64,000 bases of DNA, taken from contig NZ_VSST01000084.1 in assembly GCF_019402665.1 (NCBI RefSeq), positions 62,367-126,366 on the forward strand. The letters are read 5' to 3'. The stretch is from Bradyrhizobium canariense. GTDB lineage: Bacteria > Pseudomonadota > Alphaproteobacteria > Rhizobiales > Xanthobacteraceae. The notes below the pieces were generated by a model that saw only the letters and a list, made by a program, of their open reading frames with translations, was not told the origin of the DNA and ran no database searches. Positions 1 through 9,041 of the stretch are shown one piece after another. Position numbers and translations under genes: made by a program. Every line of letters starts with the position of its first letter. The first letter of the stretch is position 1.

Positions 1-16
1 GTCAGGGTCTCCTTTT

Positions 17-940
17 TCAAGCAGTCAGCCCGGGACTCGTCCCGGGTATCCAGGTCTGTCGTTGCTCGTCTCCACTGGACGCGACGGTCAGTCCGGGCTT
101 GCCGATATGCACCACCGGCACATTGCGCGGATCGTGAGCGGGCGTCTCGGCCGCGAAAGTCTTGCTGCGCGTCACCAGGAAATCAACGATGTGGTTGCGC
201 AGCGCGTAGTACAACGGGTGGCGGTGCAAATCGGTGCGGCCGCGGTCCCTCGGCAGTGGGTTCACGACCACTTCGGCCAGCACCGCGCCGGGACCGTTGG
301 TCATCAGGAATATCTTGTCGGCGAGATAGATCGCCTCGTCGACGTCATGGGTAATCATGAACGCGGTCTGCCCGGTCTCCAGACAGATGCGCCGCACCTC
401 GTCCTGCAGCGTGCCGCGCGTCAGCGCGTCGAGTGCCGAGAACGGCTCGTCCATCAGCATCATCTTTGGCGTAATGGAGAGCGCACGCGCGATGCCGACG
501 CGCTGCTTCATGCCGCCGGAAAGCTCGGAAGGTCGCTTGTGTTCCGAACCCGTCAGGCCGACGAGATCGATAAATGTCTGCGCATGCGCCTTCACCTTGG
601 CGCGATCCCAGCTCCGCCATTTCGAGCTCACGGCGTAGGCAACGTTGCCGAGCACGGTGCGCCAGGGCAGCAGCGCATGGCTCTGGAAGATCACGGCGCG
701 ATCGAGGCTGGTGCCTGAAATGGCCTGTCCGTCGACGATGACCGCGCCTTCGCTCGGCGCATCGAGGCCGGCGAGGATGTTGAGCACCGTTGTCTTGCCG
801 CAGCCGGAATGGCCGATCACACAGCAGAACTCGCCGCGCGCCATCGACAGCCAGAGATTCTCGAAGACCGCCGTCGTCGCGCCGTCCGCGCCCGGATAGC
901 GCTTTGCGATGGCTTCGATGGAGATGAATTTTTCGGTCAC
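17..940 (-). CDS. NrtD/NasD-type ABC transporter ATP-binding protein
   Basis: ATPase subunit of an anion importer of the nitrate/cyanate/taurine class, acting on the cytoplasmic face of the membrane. The 307-residue product has Walker A GHSGCGKTT (about 43-51), Q-loop Q86, signature LSGGMKQR (140-147), Walker B MMLMDEP (160-166) and the H-loop His (198). I chose the GTG at 940, four bases after the permease stop, because GGAG precedes it at good spacing. The longer ATG frame lies inside the permease gene. The last residues (WIPGTSPGLTA) are encoded by a palindromic intergenic repeat, so the tail is probably not functional. On the minus strand AAAAAGGAG follows at about 10-18, suggesting another operon gene beyond the left edge. 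Confidence 0.93.
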   Translation of the reverse strand: MTEKFISIEAIAKRYPGADGATTAVFENLWLSMARGEFCCVIGHSGCGKTTVLNILAGLDAPSEGAVIVDGQAISGTSLDRAVIFQSHALLPWRTVLGNVAYAVSSKWRSWDRAKVKAHAQTFIDLVGLTGSEHKRPSELSGGMKQRVGIARALSITPKMMLMDEPFSALDALTRGTLQDEVRRICLETGQTAFMITHDVDEAIYLADKIFLMTNGPGAVLAEVVVNPLPRDRGRTDLHRHPLYYALRNHIVDFLVTRSKTFAAETPAHDPRNVPVVHIGKPGLTVASSGDEQRQTWIPGTSPGLTA

Positions 941-944
941 GGCC

Positions 945-1787
945 CTACTCCGGAAACGTGACCATGCGCGTGAAACGCGCAAGGATTTGGTCGAGCAGCA
1001 TGCCGACGACCCCGATCAGCAGGATCGCGATGATGACGTTGGTGATCGAGAGGTTGTTCCACTCGTTCCAGACGAAATAGCCAATGCCGGTGCCGCCGAC
1101 CAGCATTTCGGCCGCGACGATCACCAGCCACGCAATGCCGATCGAGATGCGCATGCCGGTCAGGATCGTCGGTGCTGCCGCCGGGAGGATCACGGTGAAG
1201 GCGCGCCTGATCGTGCCGACCTCGAGCGTTCGCGCGACGTTGATCCATTCCTTGCGTACGCTCGCGACCCCGAACACGGTGTTGAGCAGCATCGGCCAGA
1301 TCGAGCAGATGAAGATGACGAAGATCGCGGAGATCGAGGAATCCTTGATAGTGTAGAGCGCGAGCGGCATCCACGCGAGCGGCGAGATCGGCTTCAGCAC
1401 TTGGATGAAGGGATCGAGCGCCTGACTTAGCAGCGGCGACATGCCGATCAGGAAGCCGAGCGGGATGGCGACGAGCACGGCAAGCAGATAGCCGGTGCCG
1501 ACGCGCGCGATCGAGTAGCCGAGCTGGATGCCGAGCCCCTTGTCGTTCGGCCCGTTGTCGTAGAACGGCCTCCTCACATGCTCCCAGAGTTTTGCGCCGA
1601 CATCGAGCGGCCCGGGCATGGCTGATTTGCCCTGGGTCGCGGTCAGGCCCATCAGCTTGGCGTATTCCGCGCTCATCGTGGCCACCGGCGCCGTCGAGCG
1701 CACGGCGAGATGCCAGACGCCGAGGAACGCGACGAGCAGCACGATCGAGACCAGGCCGGCGCGGATACGGAGGGAGGCGGTGGTCAT
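945..1787 (-). CDS. NrtB-type ABC transporter permease
   Basis: Inner-membrane permease of the NrtB/NasE/CmpB family, 280 residues, with about six hydrophobic segments and a periplasmic region after the first. The stretch WLVIVAAEMLVGGTGIGYFVWNE near the C-terminus is the family signature; only the type is taken from it, not the substrate. The ATG at 1787 is preferred over the upstream ATG at 1841 because the extra residues (SPRPSPRKNGERE) are encoded by a palindromic repeat. The Shine-Dalgarno GGAG lies in that repeat's right arm. The gene sits between the binding-protein and ATPase genes and is transcribed with them. Confidence 0.93.
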   Translation of the reverse strand: MTTASLRIRAGLVSIVLLVAFLGVWHLAVRSTAPVATMSAEYAKLMGLTATQGKSAMPGPLDVGAKLWEHVRRPFYDNGPNDKGLGIQLGYSIARVGTGYLLAVLVAIPLGFLIGMSPLLSQALDPFIQVLKPISPLAWMPLALYTIKDSSISAIFVIFICSIWPMLLNTVFGVASVRKEWINVARTLEVGTIRRAFTVILPAAAPTILTGMRISIGIAWLVIVAAEMLVGGTGIGYFVWNEWNNLSITNVIIAILLIGVVGMLLDQILARFTRMVTFPE

Positions 1788-1789
1788 CT

Positions 1790-1817
1790 CCCTCTCCCCG
1801 TTCTTACGGGGAGAGGG
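1790..1817. repeat. Palindromic repeat hairpin at the permease start
   Basis: Two perfect 12-bp arms (CCCTCTCCCCGT at 1790-1801 and its complement at 1806-1817) with a 4-base loop. In the minus-strand mRNA the downstream arm contains the permease Shine-Dalgarno, so the hairpin could mask it. The sequence type (CTCTCCCCG...CGGGGAGAG, followed by GTCGGGGTGAGGGG) is a common bradyrhizobial intergenic repeat. Confidence 0.8.
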
Positions 1818-1870
1818 TCGGGGTGAGGGGCATGCTTCCACATATTCGGTGAGAGACGAACTCGCGGAGA

Positions 1871-1936
1871 GTCCCCCTCACCCGGATTGCATCTAACGAT
1901 GCAATCCGACCTCTCCCCGCAAGCGGGGCGAGGTGA
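1871..1936. repeat. Second palindromic intergenic repeat
   Basis: Contains two hairpins: GGATTGCATC (1884-1893) pairing with GATGCAATCC (1898-1907), and CCCCGC (1915-1920) pairing with GCGGGG (1923-1928). It lies between the binding-protein stop and the permease start, so it could act as an RNA-stability or partial termination element within the operon. That role is inferred. Confidence 0.75.
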
Positions 1937-1953
1937 AAAGACAGCGCGGCCGC

Positions 1954-3333
1954 TCACGACGCCTTCCTGATCTTGAAGCCCGCCAAATAATCCTCGGGCT
2001 TGGCCGGATCGAAAGTCTTGCCCATCACCGCGAACGATTTGTAGCTGCCGGCCGGCGGCGCCAGGCCCATCTCGGTCATCAGCTTCCTGGTGTCGGTGGC
2101 GAGATAGACCTGCTCGGCGACCGCCTTGTAGTCGACGTCGCCCTTGATCTGGCCCCAGCGCTTCATCTGCGTCAGCATCCACACCGCGAAGGACTGCCAG
2201 GGGAACGGGTCGAAATCGACGCGCTTTTCGTCCGTCTTCACGCCGCCGAGGCCGTCGGCATAGGTGCCGGTCAAGACCTGTTCCAGCACCGTGACCGGCG
2301 CGTTGATGTAGTTCGCCGGCGCGATGGCTTCCGCGATCTGCTTGCGGTTCTCCGCCTTCGACGCATAGGCCGTGGCATCGACGATCGCGCGCGTCAGCGC
2401 GGCAAAGCTGTTCGGCGCCGTCGTGATGAACTCGCGGCTGGCCGCGAAGCTGCAGCAGGGATGGCCGTCCCAGATTTCCTTGGACAAGAGATGCATGAAG
2501 CCGACGCCGTCATAGATCGCGCGCTGGCAGATATTGTCGGGCGCGAGGAAGCCGTCGATGTTGTCGGCGCGCAGGTTTGCCACCATTTCCGGCGGCGGTA
2601 CCGAACGCAGCTGCACATCGGTGTCGGGGTCGATCCCGTGTTCGGCGAGATAGTAGCGCAGCAGATAATTGTGCATGGAATAGTCGAAGGGGATGGCGAA
2701 TTTCATGCCCTTCCAATCCTTCGGGTCGCGCTTGTCCTTGTGCTTGCTCGCCAGCACGATGCCCTGCCCGTTGATGTTCTCGATCGCGGGCACGGCAAAC
2801 GGAATCGCGTTGGCACCTAGGCCAAGCGAGATCGCGAGCGGCATCGGCGCCAGCATGTGCGCGGCGTCGTATTCCTTGTTGATGGTCTTGTCGCGGATCA
2901 CGGCCCAGCCGGCGGTCTTGACCACGTCGACGTTGAGGCCGTGCTTGGCATAGAAGCCCAGCGGCGCCGCCATGATGATTGGCGTGGCGCAGGTGATCGG
3001 GATGAAGCCGACCTTGAGATCCTTCTTTTCCGGCGTGCCGGCCTGCGCAAAAACCTCGGTCGCGGTCTGAAGCGGGAAGAACTGCGACAGCGCGGCCAGC
3101 GCGGTGGAGGCCCCGACCGACTTCAGGAATGCTCGCCGCGCCAGGTCCTGCGGAAACATCGCGCGCATCACGGCAGAGGCGACCACGCCCTCGTAGCGCT
3201 TCTCCTCGCTCTCGACGGGATCACAGCGCAACGCGGTGGCCTGCTCATGCTCCGCCGCGGATTGATGCTGACCACAGGCACAGCCGGCTCGCAGGTTGCG
3301 ATTGGGATCAAACGGATTGTCGAAAGTGGACAT
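1954..3333 (-). CDS. NrtA/CmpA-family substrate-binding protein, Tat-exported
   Basis: Periplasmic binding protein of the nitrate/bicarbonate-type ABC importer, 459 residues. A twin-arginine motif RRAFLK sits at 66-71 followed by a hydrophobic stretch and a cleavage region near VFAQAG. The preceding 65 residues are unusually long and contain C18, C20, H23 and C37. The ATG at 3333 has an excellent Shine-Dalgarno (GGAGGTCCG-ATG) and lies about 35 bases from a sigma-54 promoter. The mature part keeps the family features VGFIPITCATPI and PPPEMVANLRADNIDGFLAPD. First gene of the operon with the permease and ATPase. Ligand unknown: nitrate, nitrite, cyanate or a sulfur oxyanion are possible. Confidence 0.92.
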   Translation of the reverse strand: MSTFDNPFDPNRNLRAGCACGQHQSAAEHEQATALRCDPVESEEKRYEGVVASAVMRAMFPQDLARRAFLKSVGASTALAALSQFFPLQTATEVFAQAGTPEKKDLKVGFIPITCATPIIMAAPLGFYAKHGLNVDVVKTAGWAVIRDKTINKEYDAAHMLAPMPLAISLGLGANAIPFAVPAIENINGQGIVLASKHKDKRDPKDWKGMKFAIPFDYSMHNYLLRYYLAEHGIDPDTDVQLRSVPPPEMVANLRADNIDGFLAPDNICQRAIYDGVGFMHLLSKEIWDGHPCCSFAASREFITTAPNSFAALTRAIVDATAYASKAENRKQIAEAIAPANYINAPVTVLEQVLTGTYADGLGGVKTDEKRVDFDPFPWQSFAVWMLTQMKRWGQIKGDVDYKAVAEQVYLATDTRKLMTEMGLAPPAGSYKSFAVMGKTFDPAKPEDYLAGFKIRKAS

Positions 3334-3367
3334 CGGACCTCCTGCGCGTCGTTGCGAGGAGAATTAC

Positions 3368-3382
3368 GCAAGGAGCATGCCA
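3368..3382 (-). promoter_or_regulatory. Sigma-54 (-24/-12) promoter of the ABC operon
   Basis: On the minus strand the sequence is TGGCATGCTCCTTGC, matching the sigma-54 consensus TGGCAYR-N4-TTGC with exact GG-to-GC spacing. Transcription would start near 3357, leaving a short leader that holds the Shine-Dalgarno of the binding-protein gene. Confidence 0.85.
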
Positions 3383-3441
3383 CCACCTTCGCGCCCACCA
3401 GTGCCTTGATGACGCAGCACTTTCGCCTGCACTTGGTCTTT

Positions 3442-3491
3442 ACGAAAATTCGTGATAAACGACATTTCGTAGTTGAATAACGAGATTTCGT
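3442..3491. promoter_or_regulatory. Three ACGA-N4-TCGT operator/UAS palindromes
   Basis: ACGAAAATTCGT (3442-3453), ACGACATTTCGT (3459-3470) and ACGAGATTTCGT (3480-3491) share ACGA-N4-TCGT. Start-to-start spacings are 17 and 21 bases. They lie about 60-110 bp upstream of the -24 element, the usual place for an enhancer-binding protein. The third copy ends one base before the regulator's own start codon, so binding should also repress that gene. Inference from position and repetition. Confidence 0.75.
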
Positions 3492-3492
3492 A

Positions 3493-5420
<1,928 letters not shown>

Positions 5421-5421
<1 letters not shown>

Positions 5422-5436
5422 CGGCGATCACGCCGC
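5421..5436. terminator. Short inverted repeat between convergent genes
   Basis: GCGGCG-ATCA-CGCCGC lies across the convergent ends of the activator and rhodanese genes. It has no T-run, so termination is possible but weakly supported. Confidence 0.3.
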
Positions 5437-6306
5437 CTTGGTCGTCACCTCCGATGCGATCGGCAATCCCTGCTCGATCGGCAGCGACGGATCGCGCGAC
5501 CATTCGTTCCAGGAGCCGAAATACATCCGCACGTCCTTCACGCCGGCGTTTTTCAGCGCCAGGAACGTGTTCGAGGCGCGCGCGCCCTTGAAGCAGTAGA
5601 GATAGACCGGCGTGGAGGGCGAGATGCCGACAGTGGCGCATTCCGCCAAAATCTCGTCCTTGGACTTGAAGCGCGGGCCCTCGGCGGTTGGCTTCATCAT
5701 GCGATACCATTCCAGCCACACCGCACCGGGGATGCGACCCTTGCGCGGGCAGTAATCCTTCCCGTACGGAGACGAGCTGTCGCCGATCCATTCGTCGACG
5801 TCGCGCACGTCGAGAATGGCGACGCCCGGCTTGCCGACCGCCGCCAGCATGGTCTTGGCGTCGATCAGGATATCGCCCGCTTCAGGCACGATTCCGAACG
5901 ACGCCTTCGCCGGCGCCGGCACATCCTTCGTCACCGGAAGACCTGCGGCCGCCCAGGCATCGAAGCCGCCATGCAGCACCTTGATCTTGGGATAGCCGAG
6001 CATGGTGAGCAGGTAGTAGCCGCGGCAGGACTGGCCGAAGCCGGAGTTCATCGACTGCTCGTAGATCACGGCGGTCTCCTTGCCGGACAGGCCCGCGCCG
6101 CCAAAGGCGTCGGCGAACTTGGTCTTCAGCTCGGCCATGCCCTCCGGCGTCGAGGTCGCAAGAAACGTGAATATCTCATGCACGTTCACGGCATTGGGAA
6201 GGTGCCCGGCGCCATAGGCGTCGGGGTTGCGGGTGTCGATCACGACACAGGGCTCGGTCTTCAAGAGATCGGCAAGTTCGCTGGCAGAGATCAGAACGTC
6301 CGTCAT
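5428..6306 (-). CDS. Tandem-rhodanese sulfurtransferase
   Basis: 292-residue thiosulfate/3-mercaptopyruvate sulfurtransferase-type protein with two rhodanese domains (about 5-120 and 150-280). The C-terminal domain has the persulfide-forming loop CFKGAR in YLYCFKGARASN. The N-terminal domain has no Cys at the matching place (YEQSMNSGFG) and is probably structural. The ATG at 6306 has GGAGAGG upstream. It is the third gene of the OsmC / acyl-CoA-dehydrogenase-like / rhodanese operon, which suggests handling of sulfane sulfur released by the other enzymes. Confidence 0.92.
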   Translation of the reverse strand: MTDVLISASELADLLKTEPCVVIDTRNPDAYGAGHLPNAVNVHEIFTFLATSTPEGMAELKTKFADAFGGAGLSGKETAVIYEQSMNSGFGQSCRGYYLLTMLGYPKIKVLHGGFDAWAAAGLPVTKDVPAPAKASFGIVPEAGDILIDAKTMLAAVGKPGVAILDVRDVDEWIGDSSSPYGKDYCPRKGRIPGAVWLEWYRMMKPTAEGPRFKSKDEILAECATVGISPSTPVYLYCFKGARASNTFLALKNAGVKDVRMYFGSWNEWSRDPSLPIEQGLPIASEVTTKAA

Positions 6307-6352
6307 TGGCAGCCTCTCCGTTGAGGTTAGATGGTGGGTGGGCTCGTAAAAC

Positions 6353-7486
6353 TCAGGAATCGGCAAGCATCTTGCGCAACTGCTTGGTGGCAGGCGTGAC
6401 GATCGCGACGAAATAGGCCTCGCGCAGCCGGCGCTGCGCGCGGTGGGACTTGAGGTAGCCGCGCGCGCCACAATGCAGCATCGCCGCATGCGCCGCCGCG
6501 ACGCTGGCCTCGCCGGCGCGAAGCCTGAGCGCGATCACCTTGCGCCAGTAGGTCTCCTCTTCATTGTAGGGATCGCGCGCCAGCGCCATGGTCTCGGCCT
6601 CGAGCTCGGCGGCGAGATCGCGGAAATGCACCGGCTGTTGCGGCAAATAGCGGTTGATGTGACCGAGCGGGTTGTCGACCTCGTCCATGATGTTGATGCA
6701 GTCCTTGATGAGCCCGAGCGCCATGCCGGCCTGCAGCAGGATGAACCCGGCGCGGATCTTCTTGACGAACGGCGCGGCGGGATCGGCCAGGATCAGCTCG
6801 TCCGGCACGAAGGCGTCGCGGAACTGCACGCCGTAGGTGCCGGTCCCGTCCATGGCGAGAAACGGCTTGCATGGCGTCAGCGTGATCGCGGGATCCGAGC
6901 AGTCCGCCAAAAACATCACCTTGCCGGGCTCGCCACTTGCGATGCCCGGCTCGTCCTCGCGTTCGAAGATGGTGCCGAAATAATGGCCCGGGCCGAGATT
7001 GGAGACCCAGGGCAGCGCGCCGCGCACGATGTAGCCGCCGTCGACCTTGCGCCCCTTCAGTTTGAGCTTTTCGATGCCGAAAAAGCTCTTCATCGGATTC
7101 GAAAGCCCGGTGCCGCCGAGCACGCGACCGGTCGAGAACGCATCGCCGAAGCGCTTGGCGAGCTTCATATTGGTGGAGTTGGCGGCGTACCAGACCAGCG
7201 TGTTCTGGCACCACGCCATGAAGGCGGTGCTGCCGCAGACCTCACCGATCGCCGACATGGCCTGGATGGCACAGCGCAAATCGGCGGGACCTTCGTGGGG
7301 CATGTGACTGCCCCAGGCACCGACCTCGCCAAGTTTGCGCAGCACTTCGGCCGGATAGACCGAGCCGTCGTCGATGCCGGCGGCGAGCGGCGCGAGCTGC
7401 TCCCGCGCGATCCGCGCCACCTCGCCTGCAATGGACGGTGCGGGCTGATCCAAAACTTCGGCCCGTGATAAAGCCAGTGAACCCAT
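6353..7486 (-). CDS. Acyl-CoA dehydrogenase-fold flavoprotein
   Basis: 377-residue member of the acyl-CoA dehydrogenase superfamily, which also includes the flavin monooxygenases DszC and SfnB used in organosulfur breakdown. Visible features are an N-terminal helical domain, the central beta domain (GGTGLSNPMKSFFG through FLADC) and a C-terminal helical bundle. I see no clear catalytic glutamate motif assigning it to true acyl-CoA oxidation. The start at 7486 has GGGAG upstream. It lies between osmC and the rhodanese gene in a sigma-54 operon, so an oxidative role on a sulfur compound is plausible but unproven. Confidence 0.85.
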   Translation of the reverse strand: MGSLALSRAEVLDQPAPSIAGEVARIAREQLAPLAAGIDDGSVYPAEVLRKLGEVGAWGSHMPHEGPADLRCAIQAMSAIGEVCGSTAFMAWCQNTLVWYAANSTNMKLAKRFGDAFSTGRVLGGTGLSNPMKSFFGIEKLKLKGRKVDGGYIVRGALPWVSNLGPGHYFGTIFEREDEPGIASGEPGKVMFLADCSDPAITLTPCKPFLAMDGTGTYGVQFRDAFVPDELILADPAAPFVKKIRAGFILLQAGMALGLIKDCINIMDEVDNPLGHINRYLPQQPVHFRDLAAELEAETMALARDPYNEEETYWRKVIALRLRAGEASVAAAHAAMLHCGARGYLKSHRAQRRLREAYFVAIVTPATKQLRKMLADS

Positions 7487-7520
7487 GATCGTCTCCCGCA
7501 CCTGTCCTGATTGCCGTTCG

Positions 7521-8066
7521 CTAGATGCCGACCTCGAGATTGACCGGGCGGGTGAAGGTGTTGGCGACCGGCGACCATTGCTTGACGTGGGCGACCAGCG
7601 CATTGATCTCGTCCGGCGAGATCCCCTCGCATTCCATGTCGACCTTGACGCGGACGTCGGTGAAGCCGACCGGCTTGTCCGAGACGTCGCCGGTGCCCCA
7701 GACCGCGGTGATGTTGAGGTCGCCCTCCAGCTCGAGCTCGAGCTTGTTGACGATCCAGCCGCGATGCACGGCGTTGGCGTGCAGGCCGACGGCGAGGCAA
7801 GAGCCGAGCGCGGCCAGCGAGGCCTCGGACGGATTGGGCGCAGTGTCGTCGCCGAGCAGACCGGGCGGCTCGTCTACGATGTAGGGCTGCAAATTGCGGA
7901 TGTAGTTGGCGTGGCGGAATTTTCCTTCCGCGACCGTCTTGCACTTCAAGGTCTTGATGACCTTCGGATTGGCCTTGCCGCTCGCGATCAGTTGCTCGAG
8001 GCCATTCTTGTCGATGGGCGCGAGGCAACCCGTCAGCACTGTCTTTTGAACGAGGGCAGTCATCAT
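7521..8066 (-). CDS. OsmC/Ohr-family protein
   Basis: 181-residue OsmC-like protein. OsmC/Ohr proteins reduce organic hydroperoxides using two cysteines. Here one Cys is in the family context (ALGSCLAVGLHANA) and another is in DMECEGIS, as in the family. Start chosen at the first ATG of a tandem pair (8066) with GGGAG six bases upstream. First gene of the operon, downstream of a strong sigma-54 promoter, so it probably protects against, or acts on, reactive species formed by the following enzymes. Confidence 0.9.
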   Translation of the reverse strand: MMTALVQKTVLTGCLAPIDKNGLEQLIASGKANPKVIKTLKCKTVAEGKFRHANYIRNLQPYIVDEPPGLLGDDTAPNPSEASLAALGSCLAVGLHANAVHRGWIVNKLELELEGDLNITAVWGTGDVSDKPVGFTDVRVKVDMECEGISPDEINALVAHVKQWSPVANTFTRPVNLEVGI

Positions 8067-8119
8067 CTTCTCCCTGGCAGAAGTGGAAATCGGCAGGATA
8101 CCGAACGGTCTGTTTCCTT

Positions 8120-8134
8120 GCATAGAGCGTGCCA
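8120..8134 (-). promoter_or_regulatory. Sigma-54 (-24/-12) promoter of the osmC operon
   Basis: Minus-strand TGGCACGCTCTATGC followed by A. The -24 half matches consensus exactly (TGGCACG), the GC of the -12 half is correctly spaced, and the only deviation is ATGC for TTGC. It lies 54 bases upstream of the osmC start. Confidence 0.82.
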
Positions 8135-8201
8135 GAGCCCGCCAAAATCAAAAGGCGAAGCATTGGAGCGGCTTAGGGAGCGTTGCCTGCGGATCGATCA
8201 G

Positions 8202-8222
8202 TCGCCCTTTGCTCAAAGGCGA
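8202..8222. promoter_or_regulatory. Inverted repeat upstream of the osmC promoter
   Basis: TCGCCCTTTG-CT-CAAAGGCGA is an almost perfect dyad with one extra C in the left arm. It lies about 70-90 bp upstream of the sigma-54 -24 element and about 90 bp before the TetR gene. It could be an activator site for the osmC operon or the TetR operator. It does not match the ACGA-N4-TCGT sites near 3.45 kb. Confidence 0.45.
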
Positions 8223-8308
8223 TGCAGATGCGCCTCCCGTGCGAATCTTTTCGGCGCCGAACAGATGCGGCTTGCTGATGCGGCGCGGCTGCGGGTAAGT
8301 TTGGAATC

Positions 8309-8959
8309 ATGACAAAGACGTCAAAGAAAAAGCCTCATTCGCCCCACGCCGGGGCAGGCGACGAGGAGTCCGCGCGCGGACGCCTGCTCAGCGCCGCGAC
8401 GCATCTGTTCTGCAAGAACGGCATCAACGCCACCGGCATCGACGCGATCATCGCGGAAGCCGGCACCGCGAAGACCACGCTCTATAAATTGTTCGGCTCC
8501 AAGACCAATCTCGTCAACGCGGTGCTGGAGAGCGAAGGCAAGCAGTGGCGCGAATGGTTCATCGGCGCCATGGAGGAAGGCGGCGGCGATGCGCAAGCCA
8601 AACTCACGCGCATCTTCCCGGCCCTGAAGAGCTGGTTCGCCGAAGAGCGCTTCTACGGCTGCCCCTTCATCAACGCGGTCGGCGAGCACGACAAGGACGC
8701 CAAGCAGTTCCGCAATATCGCGCTGAAGCACAAGAAGATCGTGCTCGGCCATATCGAGAAGCTCGCCGGCGAGCTCGGATCGAACGAACCCATCGTGCTC
8801 GCGCACCAGCTCGGCCTGTTGATCGACGGCGCGATCGTCGCGGCGATGGTGTCGCGCGATCCGGGTGCGGCGGATACGGCGGCGCTGACGGCAGGTCCCC
8901 TGCTCAGCCAGTCCAAGGCAAAGAAGAAGCGCGCGGCGGATCAGCTCGAGGCGGTGTGA
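8309..8959 (+). CDS. TetR/AcrR-family transcriptional regulator
   Basis: 216 residues. The N-terminal helix-turn-helix is typical (TGIDAIIAEAGTAKTTLYKLFGSK, about 46-69), followed by an all-helical ligand domain, and the tail is Lys/Arg-rich. It is divergent from the osmC operon with a dyad in the shared region, so it may control itself or osmC. Target and ligand cannot be told from sequence. Confidence 0.92.
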   Translation: MTKTSKKKPHSPHAGAGDEESARGRLLSAATHLFCKNGINATGIDAIIAEAGTAKTTLYKLFGSKTNLVNAVLESEGKQWREWFIGAMEEGGGDAQAKLTRIFPALKSWFAEERFYGCPFINAVGEHDKDAKQFRNIALKHKKIVLGHIEKLAGELGSNEPIVLAHQLGLLIDGAIVAAMVSRDPGAADTAALTAGPLLSQSKAKKKRAADQLEAV

Positions 8960-8972
8960 TCGCTCCCATCCC

Positions 8973-9041
8973 GTAGCCCGCATGAGCGACGCGACATGCG
9001 GGACGACCGTCCCCGGATGTCGCGTCGCTCATCCGGGCTAC
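8973..9041. repeat. Long inverted repeat between convergent genes
   Basis: GTAGCCCGcATGAGCGACG... at 8973 pairs with its complement ending at 9041, giving arms of about 30 bp with few mismatches. It is a typical bradyrhizobial palindromic repeat and could terminate both neighbours. The stop codon of the leftward gene (9038-9040) lies inside it. Confidence 0.8.

Noticed and set aside
8240..8262. A further ACGA-N4-TCGT activator site before osmC
   Set aside because: The closest sequence (GCGAATCTTTTCGG) has the wrong spacing and lacks the outer A and T.
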